From: Methanothrix harundinacea
Lineage (GTDB): Archaea; Halobacteriota; Methanosarcinia; Methanotrichales; Methanotrichaceae
DNA: 51,479 nt
Reading direction: 5' to 3'
Assembly: GCA_001509375.1 (NCBI GenBank)
Contig: LGFT01000005.1
Location: forward strand, 1 to 51,479
The position numbers and the translations under genes are program-made. Under the pieces are notes generated by a model. That model was not told the DNA's origin and did not search any database. It saw only the letters and a list, made by a program, of their open reading frames with translations. Shown in pieces: positions 37,215-45,952 of the stretch; within the stretch, counting starts at the first letter, position 1; each line of letters starts with the position of its first letter.

Positions 37215-37667
37215 TCACTCCTTCCTCGCTTCCGCCTTCCCCTCCGCGAGGAGGATCGCCTCCTCGGGGCTCTCGGCCTTGAGCATCCCATCGACGTTCC
37301 AGTCGCCGAGGTCGATCACCTTCTTGTCCATCTTCAGGGCCAGGGCGATCTCGGAGAGGGTTCCATAGAGGCCGGGGAGGGCGATCACCGCATCGGCGCT
37401 CCGGACAATGACCGCGTTCCTCCCGTGGCCCATCCCGGTGCCGATGGAGACGGATACGTAGCGGTTTGCCGTCTCCTTCTCCCCGGGAAGGATGCCCACG
37501 GTGACGCCCCCAGCCTCCCTCGCGCCCTCGGAGGCCGCCTCCATCACTCCCCCAAGACCTCCGGTGATCAGGACGTGCCCATGCTCTGCGATCTTTCGGC
37601 CCACCTCGCGCGCGAGGTTGCACCTCGTCTCCTCGTACTCTCCGGCACCTACAACCGCCACTTGCAC
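37215..37667 (-). CDS. SLOG/TIGR00725-type Rossmann protein
   Basis: A 150-residue protein with VAVVGAGEYEE at the N-terminus, VLITGGLGGVMEAASEGARE near residue 33 and VIALPGLYGTLSEIALALK near residue 94. The GGLGGVM and PGxxGTLxE motifs are those of the SLOG superfamily (LOG, DprA-like). Related LOG enzymes are nucleotide phosphoribohydrolases. The exact substrate of the TIGR00725 branch is unknown. The start is GTG 37667 with GGAGGAG upstream. The helicase gene is divergent. Confidence 0.85.
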   Translation of the reverse strand: MQVAVVGAGEYEETRCNLAREVGRKIAEHGHVLITGGLGGVMEAASEGAREAGGVTVGILPGEKETANRYVSVSIGTGMGHGRNAVIVRSADAVIALPGLYGTLSEIALALKMDKKVIDLGDWNVDGMLKAESPEEAILLAEGKAEARKE

Positions 37668-37718
37668 AAAAACTCCTCCACGCGAGACTATTATTAGCCC
37701 TTTGAGAACTTATGATTT

Positions 37719-40667
37719 GTGACCGCCTTTTCGAGGCTGCGGCCCGAGATCAGAGGGATGCTCGCTCGCCAGGGGATAGAGGAGCCGACGCCCCCCCAGC
37801 AGAGGGCGATCCCCCGGATCCTGGCCGGAGAGCATGTCCTCCTCATCGCCCCCACTGGGACTGGGAAGACCGAGGCCGCAGCCCTCCCCTTATTCCACAA
37901 GATCCTCCGAGACAAAGCCCGGTCCGAAGAGAAGCTGGCCGGTAGAGGCAAGATGAGAGAGGGCCGGGAACGAGGCGGCGGTGAAGCTGACGGCCGACCA
38001 TCAGGAATTCGCGCCGTCTACGTCACCCCCCTCCGGGCCCTCAATCGGGACATGCTCTCAAGGCTCCAAGAGTGGGGGCAGAAGCTTGGGGTCTCCGTCG
38101 CCGTCCGCCACGGTGATACCTCTCAGGCCGAAAGAAGGATCCAGTCCCTCCGGCCACCAGATCTCCTCATCACCACGCCGGAGACGCTTCAGGTGATGCT
38201 GACGGGCAAAAGGCTCCGCCAGAACCTGCGGGCTCTCAAGATCGTCGTCATCGACGAAGTCCACGAGCTTGCGGCCTCAAAAAGGGGGGCACAGCTATCA
38301 GTCGTCCTGGAGAGGATGGTGGAACTGGCCGGCGAGTTTCAGAGAGTGGGCCTCTCGGCCACAGTCGGCTCGCCGGAGGTGGTGGCCGAGTTTCTGGCCG
38401 GGCCAAAGAGGCAGTGCAGGATCGTTCAGGCCGATGTGGAGAGACCGGCGCGGTTCCGGGTGGCTTCACCCCAGCCGACGAGCGGCGACTATGCCCTCGC
38501 CAAGGAGCTGGAGTGCGACCCCCTTCTCGCAGCCCAGATCCGGATGATCCGAGAGGCTGTGAGGAAGGAGAGGTGCCTCGTCTTCGTCAACACCCGCCAG
38601 GCCGCCGAGGTTCTGGGGTCGAACTTCCGGATACTGGGCGAGAGGATTGGGGTCCACCATGGGAGCCTCTCCAAAGAGGCTAGGATCGAAGCCGAGGAGG
38701 CCTTCAAGGCGGGCCGCCTCCGAGGCCTCATCTGCACATCCTCGATGGAGCTGGGGATCGATATAGGTGACGTCGACCACGTCATCCAGTACAGCTCTCC
38801 GAGGGAGGTCTCTCGGCTCGTCCAGAGAGTGGGGAGGGCGGGCCATCGGATGGGGAAGACCTCGGCGGGGACGATCATCGCCACCGGCCCCGACGACGTC
38901 GCCGAGGCGGCGGCGATCGTGAGAAGAGCGACATTTTGCGAGCTGGAGGAGACGAGGCCCCACGAAAGGCCCAAAGACGTCCTCGCAAACCAGCTCGTGG
39001 GCCTAGCCCTCGACTTCGGCGAGGTCGCCCTATCTAGGTGCTTTGAGATCGTCACTCGCTCCTTTCCTTTCAGGGACCTCATCTTCCCGGAGCTGGAGGA
39101 GGTGGCCGGGGAGATCCGAGATCACTGGCTCGTCTCTCTCGAGGACGGCGTCCTCCGACGGAGGCGAAAGTCCTGGCAGTACTACTACCAGAACCTCTCG
39201 ATGATCCCCGACGAGAAGAGGTACAGGGTCTTCGACGTGGTGGGAAGAAATCCCGTCGGCACCCTGGACGAGGCCTTCGTAGTCAACTTCGCCGAGCCCG
39301 GGGCCACCTTCGTCGCCAGGGGCGAGATCTGGGAGATCGTGGAGATCTCAGATGAGGAGGAGGAGATCAGGGTGACCCCGATCCAGAGGGGTGGTGAGAT
39401 TCCCTCCTGGTCCGGGGAAGAGATCCCCGTCCCTTGGGAGGTTGCCCAGGAGGCGGGACAGATCAGGGCCGAGGTAGCCCGGCTCCTGGAAGAAAGGGTG
39501 GGAGAAGGAGGAGGGGCGGGGACGGAAGCAGGCGGCGAGGACGACAAAGTTGGGGCCGGAGGAGGCGAAGCAGTGGCCGTCGCCCTCCTAACAGACGAAT
39601 ACCCAGTGGACCCAGAGGCGGCGAGGGCCTTCGTGAAGATGATAAAGTCTCAGCTCGCGGCCCATCTGCCCGTCCCAGACCACAGGACCATCGTCGTCGA
39701 GGGGGACGGGACCTACCTGACGGTGAACGCCTGCTTCGGCCACCAGGCCAACGAGGCCCTGGGGAGGTTCATCACCGCGCTCCTATCTGCGAGGCTTGGA
39801 ACCAGCGTCGCCCTAGACGTAGACCCCTACAGGATCGGCCTAGAGACTCCGAAGACGATTATGGCCGAGGAAGTGGCGGCCCTTCTCAGAGAGACGGATC
39901 CGGACCACATCGGCCCGATTCTTGAGAAGACCCTCAAGAACACATCCCTCTTCACATGGAGAATGGTTCACGCGGCCCGAAAGTTCGGGGCCCTCCAGCG
40001 GGATGTAGATCGCGAGATTGTGAGCCTAAAACGGGTCCTAGGCCTCTTCGTCGATGGCCCCATCGGCCAGGAGGCGATGAGGGAGGTCTTCTTCGACCGC
40101 CTCGACGTCGGTAGGGCGAGGGAAGTTTCGGAGGGGGTGAGGGCGGGCGAGATCTCCATCCTGACTTCCCCCCCAAGCCCCATAGGGTCTCTGGGGAGGA
40201 GGGGCGGACGGGACGTTACGAGTCCTGAGCGGGCCGACGGAGCCGTCATCGAGCTTCTCAAAGATCGGATCATGAACGACCGGGTGATCCTCTTCTGCGT
40301 CAACTGCAAAAAATGGACGTCCCTCCGGATGGTCAAGAACGTCCCCGAGGTCCCCGAGTGCCCCATCTGCGGCTCGCGGATGGTGGCAGCCCTCAAACCA
40401 TGGGAGGAGGAGGAGATAAGGGTCGTAAGAAAGCCCGAGGAGTCGAAGACCCCAGAGGACCGGCGGAGGACGAAGAGGGTCTACAGGAACGCAAACCTCG
40501 TCCTCACCTACGGCAAGACCGCAGCCGTCACCCTCGCGAGCCGGGGGCTGGGGCCCGAGACGGCAGCGAGGCTGATGAGAAACCTACGCCGAAATGAGAT
40601 TGACTTCTACCGAGACATCCTGAAGGCGGAACGGGAGTACGCCAGGACGAAGCGGTTCTGGACTTAG
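37719..40667 (+). CDS. lhr: Lhr-type DEAD/DEAH-box superfamily 2 helicase
   Basis: A 982-residue helicase. The Q-like motif TPPQQRAIPRI (about 24-34), Walker A IAPTGTGKTEAA (43-54), DEVH (179-182), LSATVGSPE, HHGSLSKEAR and QRVGRAGHR are all present. The winged-helix/Lhr-core region follows. A zinc-like FCVNCKKW...ECPICGSR lies near residues 865-890. Two low-complexity inserts are notable: residues about 75-96 (Gly/Arg/Glu) and about 597-625 (Gly/Glu). Lhr enzymes unwind DNA-DNA or RNA-DNA 3' to 5' in repair or RNA metabolism. It starts at GTG 37719. Confidence 0.93.
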   Translation: MTAFSRLRPEIRGMLARQGIEEPTPPQQRAIPRILAGEHVLLIAPTGTGKTEAAALPLFHKILRDKARSEEKLAGRGKMREGRERGGGEADGRPSGIRAVYVTPLRALNRDMLSRLQEWGQKLGVSVAVRHGDTSQAERRIQSLRPPDLLITTPETLQVMLTGKRLRQNLRALKIVVIDEVHELAASKRGAQLSVVLERMVELAGEFQRVGLSATVGSPEVVAEFLAGPKRQCRIVQADVERPARFRVASPQPTSGDYALAKELECDPLLAAQIRMIREAVRKERCLVFVNTRQAAEVLGSNFRILGERIGVHHGSLSKEARIEAEEAFKAGRLRGLICTSSMELGIDIGDVDHVIQYSSPREVSRLVQRVGRAGHRMGKTSAGTIIATGPDDVAEAAAIVRRATFCELEETRPHERPKDVLANQLVGLALDFGEVALSRCFEIVTRSFPFRDLIFPELEEVAGEIRDHWLVSLEDGVLRRRRKSWQYYYQNLSMIPDEKRYRVFDVVGRNPVGTLDEAFVVNFAEPGATFVARGEIWEIVEISDEEEEIRVTPIQRGGEIPSWSGEEIPVPWEVAQEAGQIRAEVARLLEERVGEGGGAGTEAGGEDDKVGAGGGEAVAVALLTDEYPVDPEAARAFVKMIKSQLAAHLPVPDHRTIVVEGDGTYLTVNACFGHQANEALGRFITALLSARLGTSVALDVDPYRIGLETPKTIMAEEVAALLRETDPDHIGPILEKTLKNTSLFTWRMVHAARKFGALQRDVDREIVSLKRVLGLFVDGPIGQEAMREVFFDRLDVGRAREVSEGVRAGEISILTSPPSPIGSLGRRGGRDVTSPERADGAVIELLKDRIMNDRVILFCVNCKKWTSLRMVKNVPEVPECPICGSRMVAALKPWEEEEIRVVRKPEESKTPEDRRRTKRVYRNANLVLTYGKTAAVTLASRGLGPETAARLMRNLRRNEIDFYRDILKAEREYARTKRFWT

Positions 40668-40868
40668 GTGGGCCCCCTGCAGAAATTTATCGTTGGAACC
40701 TTTCGGCTACGCCTCTGGTTTTGCCGCTTCAGATTCAGATATGATCCATCTTTCATCTACGTGATGAACAGAAATTTAAATGAATAATCATACAGAGTTA
40801 TTCAGTCCGATGAACGGCTCAAGCCGGCTTTGGACGGTTCGGAGAAATGAAAGATCGGAGGATAGGTT
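40668..40868. other. Promoter region of the CARDB-like gene
   Basis: No gene. An AAATTTAAATG box at about 40771-40781 is the TATA candidate, about 90 bases before the start codon, within an A/T-rich island. Confidence 0.4.
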
Positions 40869-41495
40869 ATGTATAAAATTCTGGCAGCGTTTTTGGGCAT
40901 ATGTCTACTTCTCGGTTCGGCCCCCGCCTGGGCTCAGAAAGAGGTGGTCACAGAGATGAAAGCTTTGCCTCTGGACAGCAGGATCTCCTCTGAAATGGCG
41001 GCCTCCCTGAGGGAACTTCCCGACCTAACGGTCGAGTCGGCCAGTGTTTTGGCAGCTCCCTTTACGTACGATGGAAACGTTCTGGTGCCTCTGGAGATCA
41101 CAGTAACAAACCTGGGAGCTGATACCGAAGAGGAGTTCAACGTTGGGGGATGGGGCAAGGCCACCGACGGCAACGCTTACGGCTTCAGATACTTCTCCCC
41201 CGGCGAGGAGATAATGTCAGATCCCAGAGGCGGCGTCCTCTGCAAGGGGCTGGCTTCCGGCGAGGTTAAAACCTATCAGGGATTCTTGTTCCTGGGGCCG
41301 AGCCCCGTCAATGAGCCCTTGAACCCCGGCACCAAGTACGAGATCCATGCTATGGTGGACTACAACCTCGATCCAGACGCTCCGTACTACGAGTGGGGGG
41401 TCGCTGAAAACGACGAGACGAACAACGAGCTGGTGATAACGTACCCCCAGCTTCTGACAGCCATCGCCGTCTTGGACCTCAAAAAGCTTATCTGA
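40869..41495 (+). CDS. Secreted protein with CARDB-like domain
   Basis: A 208-residue exported protein. Residues 1-22 are a Sec signal peptide (YKILAAFLGICLLLGSAPAWAQ). Residues about 50-195 look like a CARDB/immunoglobulin-like domain: LPDLTVESASVLAAPFTYDG, VPLEITVTNLGADTEEEFNV and the closing ENDETNNELVITYP. Such domains mediate adhesion or spacing on archaeal cell surfaces. No membrane anchor is seen at the C-terminus. It is monocistronic, with a strong T-rich stretch after the stop. Confidence 0.75.
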   Translation: MYKILAAFLGICLLLGSAPAWAQKEVVTEMKALPLDSRISSEMAASLRELPDLTVESASVLAAPFTYDGNVLVPLEITVTNLGADTEEEFNVGGWGKATDGNAYGFRYFSPGEEIMSDPRGGVLCKGLASGEVKTYQGFLFLGPSPVNEPLNPGTKYEIHAMVDYNLDPDAPYYEWGVAENDETNNELVITYPQLLTAIAVLDLKKLI

Positions 41496-41513
41496 GGGCC
41501 AGGATATATTATC

Positions 41514-41556
41514 TTCTGTTTTTTAAAGTTTTTTTTGTTTTTCCCCTTTTTCCGGG
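41514..41556 (+). terminator. T-rich terminator after the CARDB-like gene
   Basis: TTCTGTTTTTTAAAGTTTTT and the following TTTGTTTTTCCCCTTTTTCC contain four T runs, a strong archaeal termination signal. Confidence 0.65.
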
Positions 41557-41593
41557 CTCTTCTTCTCCTCGATCGTCGCCGAAGATCTTAAGG

Positions 41594-41601
41594 TTATATA
41601 A
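41594..41601 (+). promoter_or_regulatory. TATA box of hisA (leaderless transcript predicted)
   Basis: TTATATAA lies 24-31 bases before the hisA ATG, and no ribosome site is present between them. The transcript is therefore predicted to begin at or very near the start codon. Confidence 0.55.
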
Positions 41602-41624
41602 GGCTGAAAAACATCGGTTTCAGC

Positions 41625-42350
41625 ATGAGTTTCGATCTCTTCCCCGCCGTCGACCTCCGCGGCGGAAGATGCGTCCAGCTCGTCGGTGGCATCCCCGGAA
41701 CCGAGGTGGTCAGCCTCGACGATCCCCTGGCCCAGGCGGTTCGGTGGGCTGAGATGGGATCTTCGACCTTGCATATCATCGACCTGGACGGGGCGATCCA
41801 GGGAGTCCGGATCAACGGCCCCATACTTCAGAGGATCGTTGAGAGCCTCGACTTATTCGTCCAGGTGGGAGGCGGCGTTAGGAGCCGGGAAGATGCAGAA
41901 TTGATCCTCGACCTCGGCGTCGATCGAGTGATCCTGGGGACGGCGGCCCTCGCCCGACCCGAGATGGTGAAGAACCTTGCGGCAGACTATGGATCCGATC
42001 GAGTTATGGTGGCCCTCGACGTGAGAGGAGGTAAGGTCACCACTGAGGGTTGGCAGAGGGATTTGGAGAAGGGGGCCATCGAGCTCGGCCTCCAATTCCA
42101 GGAGAGGGGGGCAGGCTCTATCCTCTTCACCAACATCGATACCGAAGGAAGGCTCCGGGGGATCGATCCCGAGCCGACCAGAAGGCTCATCGAGGCGGTC
42201 GAGATCCCGGTGGTGGCTGCGGGAGGCGTCTCCACCGTCGAGGACATCCTCGTCCTCCGGGACGTGGGCGCCGCAGGGGCCGTGGTGGGTACGGCGATTT
42301 ACACCGGAAAGCTTGACTTCAAAAAGGCCCTTTCCGCCCTCCGTTCCTGA
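41625..42350 (+). CDS. hisA: HisA: ProFAR isomerase of histidine synthesis
   Basis: A 241-residue TIM barrel. The N-terminal FPAVDLRGGRCVQLVGG has the catalytic Asp, LHIIDLDGAIQG follows, and the second half has VMVALDVRGGKVTTEGW and the phosphate motifs GGVRSRED and AAGGVSTVED. It converts ProFAR to PRFAR. The partner hisB-like gene follows 78 bases downstream on the same strand, an incomplete histidine cluster. The transcript is probably leaderless. Confidence 0.95.
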   Translation: MSFDLFPAVDLRGGRCVQLVGGIPGTEVVSLDDPLAQAVRWAEMGSSTLHIIDLDGAIQGVRINGPILQRIVESLDLFVQVGGGVRSREDAELILDLGVDRVILGTAALARPEMVKNLAADYGSDRVMVALDVRGGKVTTEGWQRDLEKGAIELGLQFQERGAGSILFTNIDTEGRLRGIDPEPTRRLIEAVEIPVVAAGGVSTVEDILVLRDVGAAGAVVGTAIYTGKLDFKKALSALRS

Positions 42351-42428
42351 TCGAAGGCTTCGTGGAGAGTTTGTGGAGGGGTCATCTGAACCATCGAGGT
42401 TTTGTGGAGGATACGTATAGGTGATCTT

Positions 42429-42995
42429 ATGAGGACGGGAGAGGGTATTTCTGAGGTCGGCGGCGCGAGGGCCAGGGTCGATGTGAACGTCGACGGTAAA
42501 GGAGATGGAGATCTCGACTCTGGATCTGGATTCCTCGACCACATGCTTTGCGCCCTCGCGAGAATGAGCGGGATCGACATTCGTGCGAAGGCTGAAGGTG
42601 GGATCTCACCCCAGAGGTCGAGGGCCCTGGGCCTCGCCTTGGGGAAGGCTCTCGCCTTGGCCCTGGGAGAGAAGAGGGGAATAAAAAGGTACGGCTCGGC
42701 GGCGGTCCCCATGGACGAGGCGCTGGCTGAGGTGGCCCTGGACTTCTCCGGAAGGCCTTACCTGGCTATGAAAGGCAAGTTCAAAAACGAGATTATTGGG
42801 GACCTTCCATCCCAGAATGTCAAGACGATCCTCGTGGCCCTGACCGAAGAGGGCCTCCTCACCTTAAACGTCAGGATCGAGGGGGAGAACGACCACCACA
42901 AGGCCGAGAGCGTCTTCAAAGCCCTAGGCCTTGCGCTGAAAGAGGCTAAAAGGGTTGAGGGGACGGAGGTCCTCAGCACCAAGGGCGTCCTGTGA
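42429..42995 (+). CDS. hisB: HisB-like imidazoleglycerol-phosphate dehydratase lacking the first metal motif
   Basis: A 188-residue IGPD-fold protein. Conserved: GFLDHMLCALARMSG, the KRYGSAAVPMDEALAEVALD segment with SGRPYL, and the second metal motif NDHHKAESVFKALGLAL. However, the first metal motif, normally DDHHTVEDxGxALG, reads ISPQRSRALGLALG here, so two His and one Glu are gone, and the usual ARH is ARM. Normal enzymes bind two Mn ions using both motifs. It may be inactive, act with altered chemistry, or coexist with a true HisB elsewhere. Start ATG 42429 has GGTGAT upstream. Confidence 0.8.
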   Translation: MRTGEGISEVGGARARVDVNVDGKGDGDLDSGSGFLDHMLCALARMSGIDIRAKAEGGISPQRSRALGLALGKALALALGEKRGIKRYGSAAVPMDEALAEVALDFSGRPYLAMKGKFKNEIIGDLPSQNVKTILVALTEEGLLTLNVRIEGENDHHKAESVFKALGLALKEAKRVEGTEVLSTKGVL

Positions 42996-43005
42996 TCTTG
43001 TTTTT

Positions 43006-43920
43006 TCACTCGAACTCGATGGTTCCTGGGGGCTTGGGGGTCAGGTCGTAGACGACCCTAGAAACTTCTGGGATCTCACCCGTGATCCTATGGGATATCC
43101 TTCTGAGAACGTCCCAGGATAGCTCCAGAACGTCGGCGGTCATGGCATCCCTCGAGGATACCGCCCTCACCGCGACGACGTAGCCGTATGCCCTGATGTC
43201 CCCCTTAACTCCCGTCGCCTTGCCGAGGATCGCAGCAAAGGCCTGCCAGGGGAGAAAGCTATTCAGCTCCTCCTCGACGATGGCGTTGGCCGCTCTCACG
43301 ACCGCGAGCTTATCTCGCGTCACCTCACCGAGGATTCTGACGGAGAGGCCAGGACCGGGGTAGGGCATCCGCTCGCATATCTCGGTGGGCATGGAGAGGC
43401 CCCGAGCGACTTCACGTACCTCGTCCTTGTAGAGTTCGCGGAGCGGCTCGACGATCCCCTTAAACTCCATCTTGAGGGGAAGGCCCCCGACGTTATGATG
43501 GGACTTGATCCCCCCCTCGGACTCGATCAGGTCGGGGTATATGGTGCCCTGGATCAGGTACTCAGCGCCGACTTGCCTCGCCTCCTCCTCGAAGACCCGG
43601 ATGAATGTCTCTCCCACCACCTTCCTCTTCTCCTCGGGATCGATGACCCCCGCGAGGGCGCTCAAAAATCGGTCCTCGGCGTAGACAGTGATCAGGTTGA
43701 AGTCAGAGAACATTTCGGCGATCTTCTTCGATTCTCCCTGCCGCATCAGCCCGCTGTCCACGTAAACTGGGATAAGCCGGTCTCCGATCGCCTCGCGGGC
43801 CAGAAAGGCGCAGACCGAGCTGTCCACGCCCCCGGAGAGGCCGATGACCGCTCTCCCCTCCACCTGGCGGCGAATCTCTCCTATGGCTTCGTCGATGAAC
43901 TGGGGGACGTTCAGACCCAT
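43006..43920 (-). CDS. guaAB: GMP synthase subunit B (ATP pyrophosphatase)
   Basis: A 304-residue synthetase subunit. The PP-loop [15 protein letters not shown] is near residues 24-38. The dimerisation/XMP part has [22 protein letters not shown] and the C-terminal [13 protein letters not shown]. It adenylates XMP and aminates it using ammonia from subunit A, encoded at 48.8-49.4 kb. The split of GuaA into two polypeptides is normal in euryarchaea. It converges with hisB, with 10 bases between stops. Confidence 0.95.
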   Translation of the reverse strand: MGLNVPQFIDEAIGEIRRQVEGRAVIGLSGGVDSSVCAFLAREAIGDRLIPVYVDSGLMRQGESKKIAEMFSDFNLITVYAEDRFLSALAGVIDPEEKRKVVGETFIRVFEEEARQVGAEYLIQGTIYPDLIESEGGIKSHHNVGGLPLKMEFKGIVEPLRELYKDEVREVARGLSMPTEICERMPYPGPGLSVRILGEVTRDKLAVVRAANAIVEEELNSFLPWQAFAAILGKATGVKGDIRAYGYVVAVRAVSSRDAMTADVLELSWDVLRRISHRITGEIPEVSRVVYDLTPKPPGTIEFE

Positions 43921-44020
43921 AAAGACCTGAGGCCGGTTTCGAGGATAATAGGCTTGCGGTTATCAGAGGCTCGCAAGTTATAAGGGGATGATTTCAGATG
44001 ACCCCAACGTGAACTGTACA

Positions 44021-44150
44021 TGAAAAATAGTCATTTAAAGGAGCGGGTGGTAGGTTCTCTCAGCGGGAAGGGGAGTGGGAAACTCAGATCGCCAGACCTC
44101 CTATTGAGATGAGAGGGCATCTCCCTCCGCCCTCTCATCAATCGTCCCTT
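44021..44150 (+). ncRNA. Candidate small RNA or gene-less promoter-hairpin unit
   Basis: TGAAAAATAG (44021-44030) followed by TCATTTAAAG forms the same promoter module that precedes the surface-protein genes at 45.87 and 51.10 kb. About 70 bases later lies a perfect 11-bp hairpin, GATGAGAGGGC (44108-44118) with GCCCTCTCATC (44129-44139), followed by a pyrimidine-rich tail. A transcript of roughly 80-90 bases is predicted. No reading frame fits. It may be a small RNA, or the remains of a surface-protein gene reduced to promoter and terminator. Confidence 0.35.
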
Positions 44151-44233
44151 TTGCTCATTTGGTGATCTGACTTCTTCCTGCATTTTCATCTTCACCTCTC
44201 CTTTTCCGTCTGTTCGTCTTTTATCCATCTCAT

Positions 44234-45679
44234 TCATCTATAGATCTCGCTTCCGCTTCTGAGGGAGTAGCTTCCCTCAAAGACGCTCGTCAAAAGGGCG
44301 TCTCTATCGTCTGTGTGGCTTTCGATCTCGAATATCGCCATCCCGCTGAGGTTAGATTGAGAGTCGAGGGTGAGCCTGGTGCTCCGGACCGTGGCTCTGC
44401 CCGTGCAGTTCAGACGGTCGGCGTAAAGGTACTGCTCCCTTATGATCGAGCCCCTCTTCTCATCCATGCAGAGGTGGCTTGCATGCCAGCTCGAATTATA
44501 GGCGAGTTCGCGGCCGAAGGAGAGGTTCAGGATGGAGGGGGCCCAGGCGGCGTCAAAATCTCGATTCATCTTCATCCGACTGGACCTGTAGCTTAAGACC
44601 TCCCCCGACTCGTAGCTTCCAGTCCCGTGCTCTGAGAAGCTGAGTGTGGTCCCGACGATTGGCCTCACCGGCGTCTCGACTCTCCCCAACCTCTCGAACT
44701 GGTCACAGGATATCCTGACCTGGTTGATTATTGTGTGGGGTCTTCTCTCGGTCGCGAACCTCCGCCTGACGGAGACGAAGCCGTTCCCAGAAACCCTCCC
44801 GTCCACGTCGGCGATGAAGTTCTGTTTCGTCATCTTCATCACCAGAACGATCTGCCCATAGCTGCCAGGAGAAAGGTTCCCGATCGTCCAGACGTTTTTC
44901 GTCCCCGGGTCTGGAGGGGGCGATGCCGAAAGAAGTGTCATCCGAGGATCGTAATCCTCCACGATGACCAGGTTTGTCAAGGGCACCGTCAGATCATTAC
45001 CGTAGATTATGGTGTAAGTTATCTTGCCGCCCTGGCTTATCATGCTGGGCTTTCCCCTCTTTTCGTATGGGTCCTCGTTAGGCTCGAAGCTTGCGATCAT
45101 GTCGTTAATCTTAAAGTGATCGAATAGCCAGACGGCACCTTGCGACGGAAATTTCTTCGAAGATGTCTCAAATCTAACATATAATCGTATTAAATTTAAA
45201 GTTTCAGTTTGGTCCCTCCACTCCTGTAGTCTGAATTTTGGAGGGCGGGCTCTGGAAGTTCCGTATTCGAGGTTTAGGGCGTCGAGATCTGTCCACTCAT
45301 TCACCTCCAATCCCAGACTGTCTATATTACCTCGTGAAGTATAAAGCTTTAAATCGCGATCGCTGCTGCTGCTGTACTTTCCATCACCATCACCATCAAA
45401 CCATAGTTCCACATAAATAACACCAATTTCTGTAAGAGGTTTTATTTGTATATAAATATCTTCTAATTCTGAAACTGAAATTGGCTCTAAAAGATCAACC
45501 CTAACATATCTTATTTTTTGGTCATAATCTAAGCGAGTAGAATGCGAGCCATGAAAAGCGTCTCCACCAAATGGTAAACCTTTACCGCCAATATCGTATT
45601 TTAGGCCGTACGATCCTTCTCCCACCATTACCATCAAAGTGAGGAACATAACTGAGGTTAATATAGGTATAAGTTTCAT
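44234..45679 (-). CDS. Secreted surface protein with DUF11-like domain
   Basis: A 481-residue exported protein. Residues 1-25 are a signal peptide (KLIPILTSVMFLTLMVMVGEG). Residues about 30-195 are a beta-rich module with a calcium-loop-like DGDGDGKYSSSSDRD. Residues about 215-310 resemble the DUF11 repeat: GGKITYTIIYGNDLTVPLTN, VEDYDPRMTLLSASPPPDPG, WTIGNLSPGSYGQIVL. The rest is unassigned. The N-terminal third is much more A/T-rich than the remainder, suggesting a mosaic origin. TATA TTTTATAC at 45705-45712 lies close to the start, so the leader is short. Probably part of the cell sheath or surface layer. Confidence 0.75.
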   Translation of the reverse strand: MKLIPILTSVMFLTLMVMVGEGSYGLKYDIGGKGLPFGGDAFHGSHSTRLDYDQKIRYVRVDLLEPISVSELEDIYIQIKPLTEIGVIYVELWFDGDGDGKYSSSSDRDLKLYTSRGNIDSLGLEVNEWTDLDALNLEYGTSRARPPKFRLQEWRDQTETLNLIRLYVRFETSSKKFPSQGAVWLFDHFKINDMIASFEPNEDPYEKRGKPSMISQGGKITYTIIYGNDLTVPLTNLVIVEDYDPRMTLLSASPPPDPGTKNVWTIGNLSPGSYGQIVLVMKMTKQNFIADVDGRVSGNGFVSVRRRFATERRPHTIINQVRISCDQFERLGRVETPVRPIVGTTLSFSEHGTGSYESGEVLSYRSSRMKMNRDFDAAWAPSILNLSFGRELAYNSSWHASHLCMDEKRGSIIREQYLYADRLNCTGRATVRSTRLTLDSQSNLSGMAIFEIESHTDDRDALLTSVFEGSYSLRSGSEIYR

Positions 45680-45870
45680 CGACTAATGGCTGATAAGACT
45701 ATTGTATAAAAAATCATCTGTTATGGAGGTCTGTTGTAAATCCCATCTTTTTAAAATTAGATATGATAGCTAGAACCTTAGCTATCGCCAACTCCAGAAG
45801 CCTAGATGAGTTTCACAGGCAGTTCACATAACCCAATATGATCAAAAAAACGATTAACTGGGACCCAATA

Positions 45871-45889
45871 TGAAAAATAGGTATTTAAA
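45871..45889 (+). promoter_or_regulatory. TGAAAAATAG-type promoter of the surface-protein pseudogene
   Basis: TGAAAAATAG followed after GTA by TTTAAAT-type box A. The same module occurs at 44021, 51103 and, with a different TATA box, at 50237. Confidence 0.55.
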
Positions 45890-45952
45890 TCTGTCAGAGC
45901 AGGCTTCTGGTGTTGGAAACGTCTCTGAGCGAAATAAGAGATCGAGGATGAT

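Noticed and set aside
44031-44237. A 68-codon minus-strand frame after the DUF11-like gene, starting at an ATGA overlap
   Set aside because: The sequence is low-information and spans the hairpin and promoter module of the opposite strand; no motif supports a protein.
45361-45410. Short runs GCTGCTGCTG and ATCACCATCACCATC as a microsatellite
   Set aside because: They encode the Ser run and the DGDGDG calcium loop of the secreted protein and are explained by coding content.
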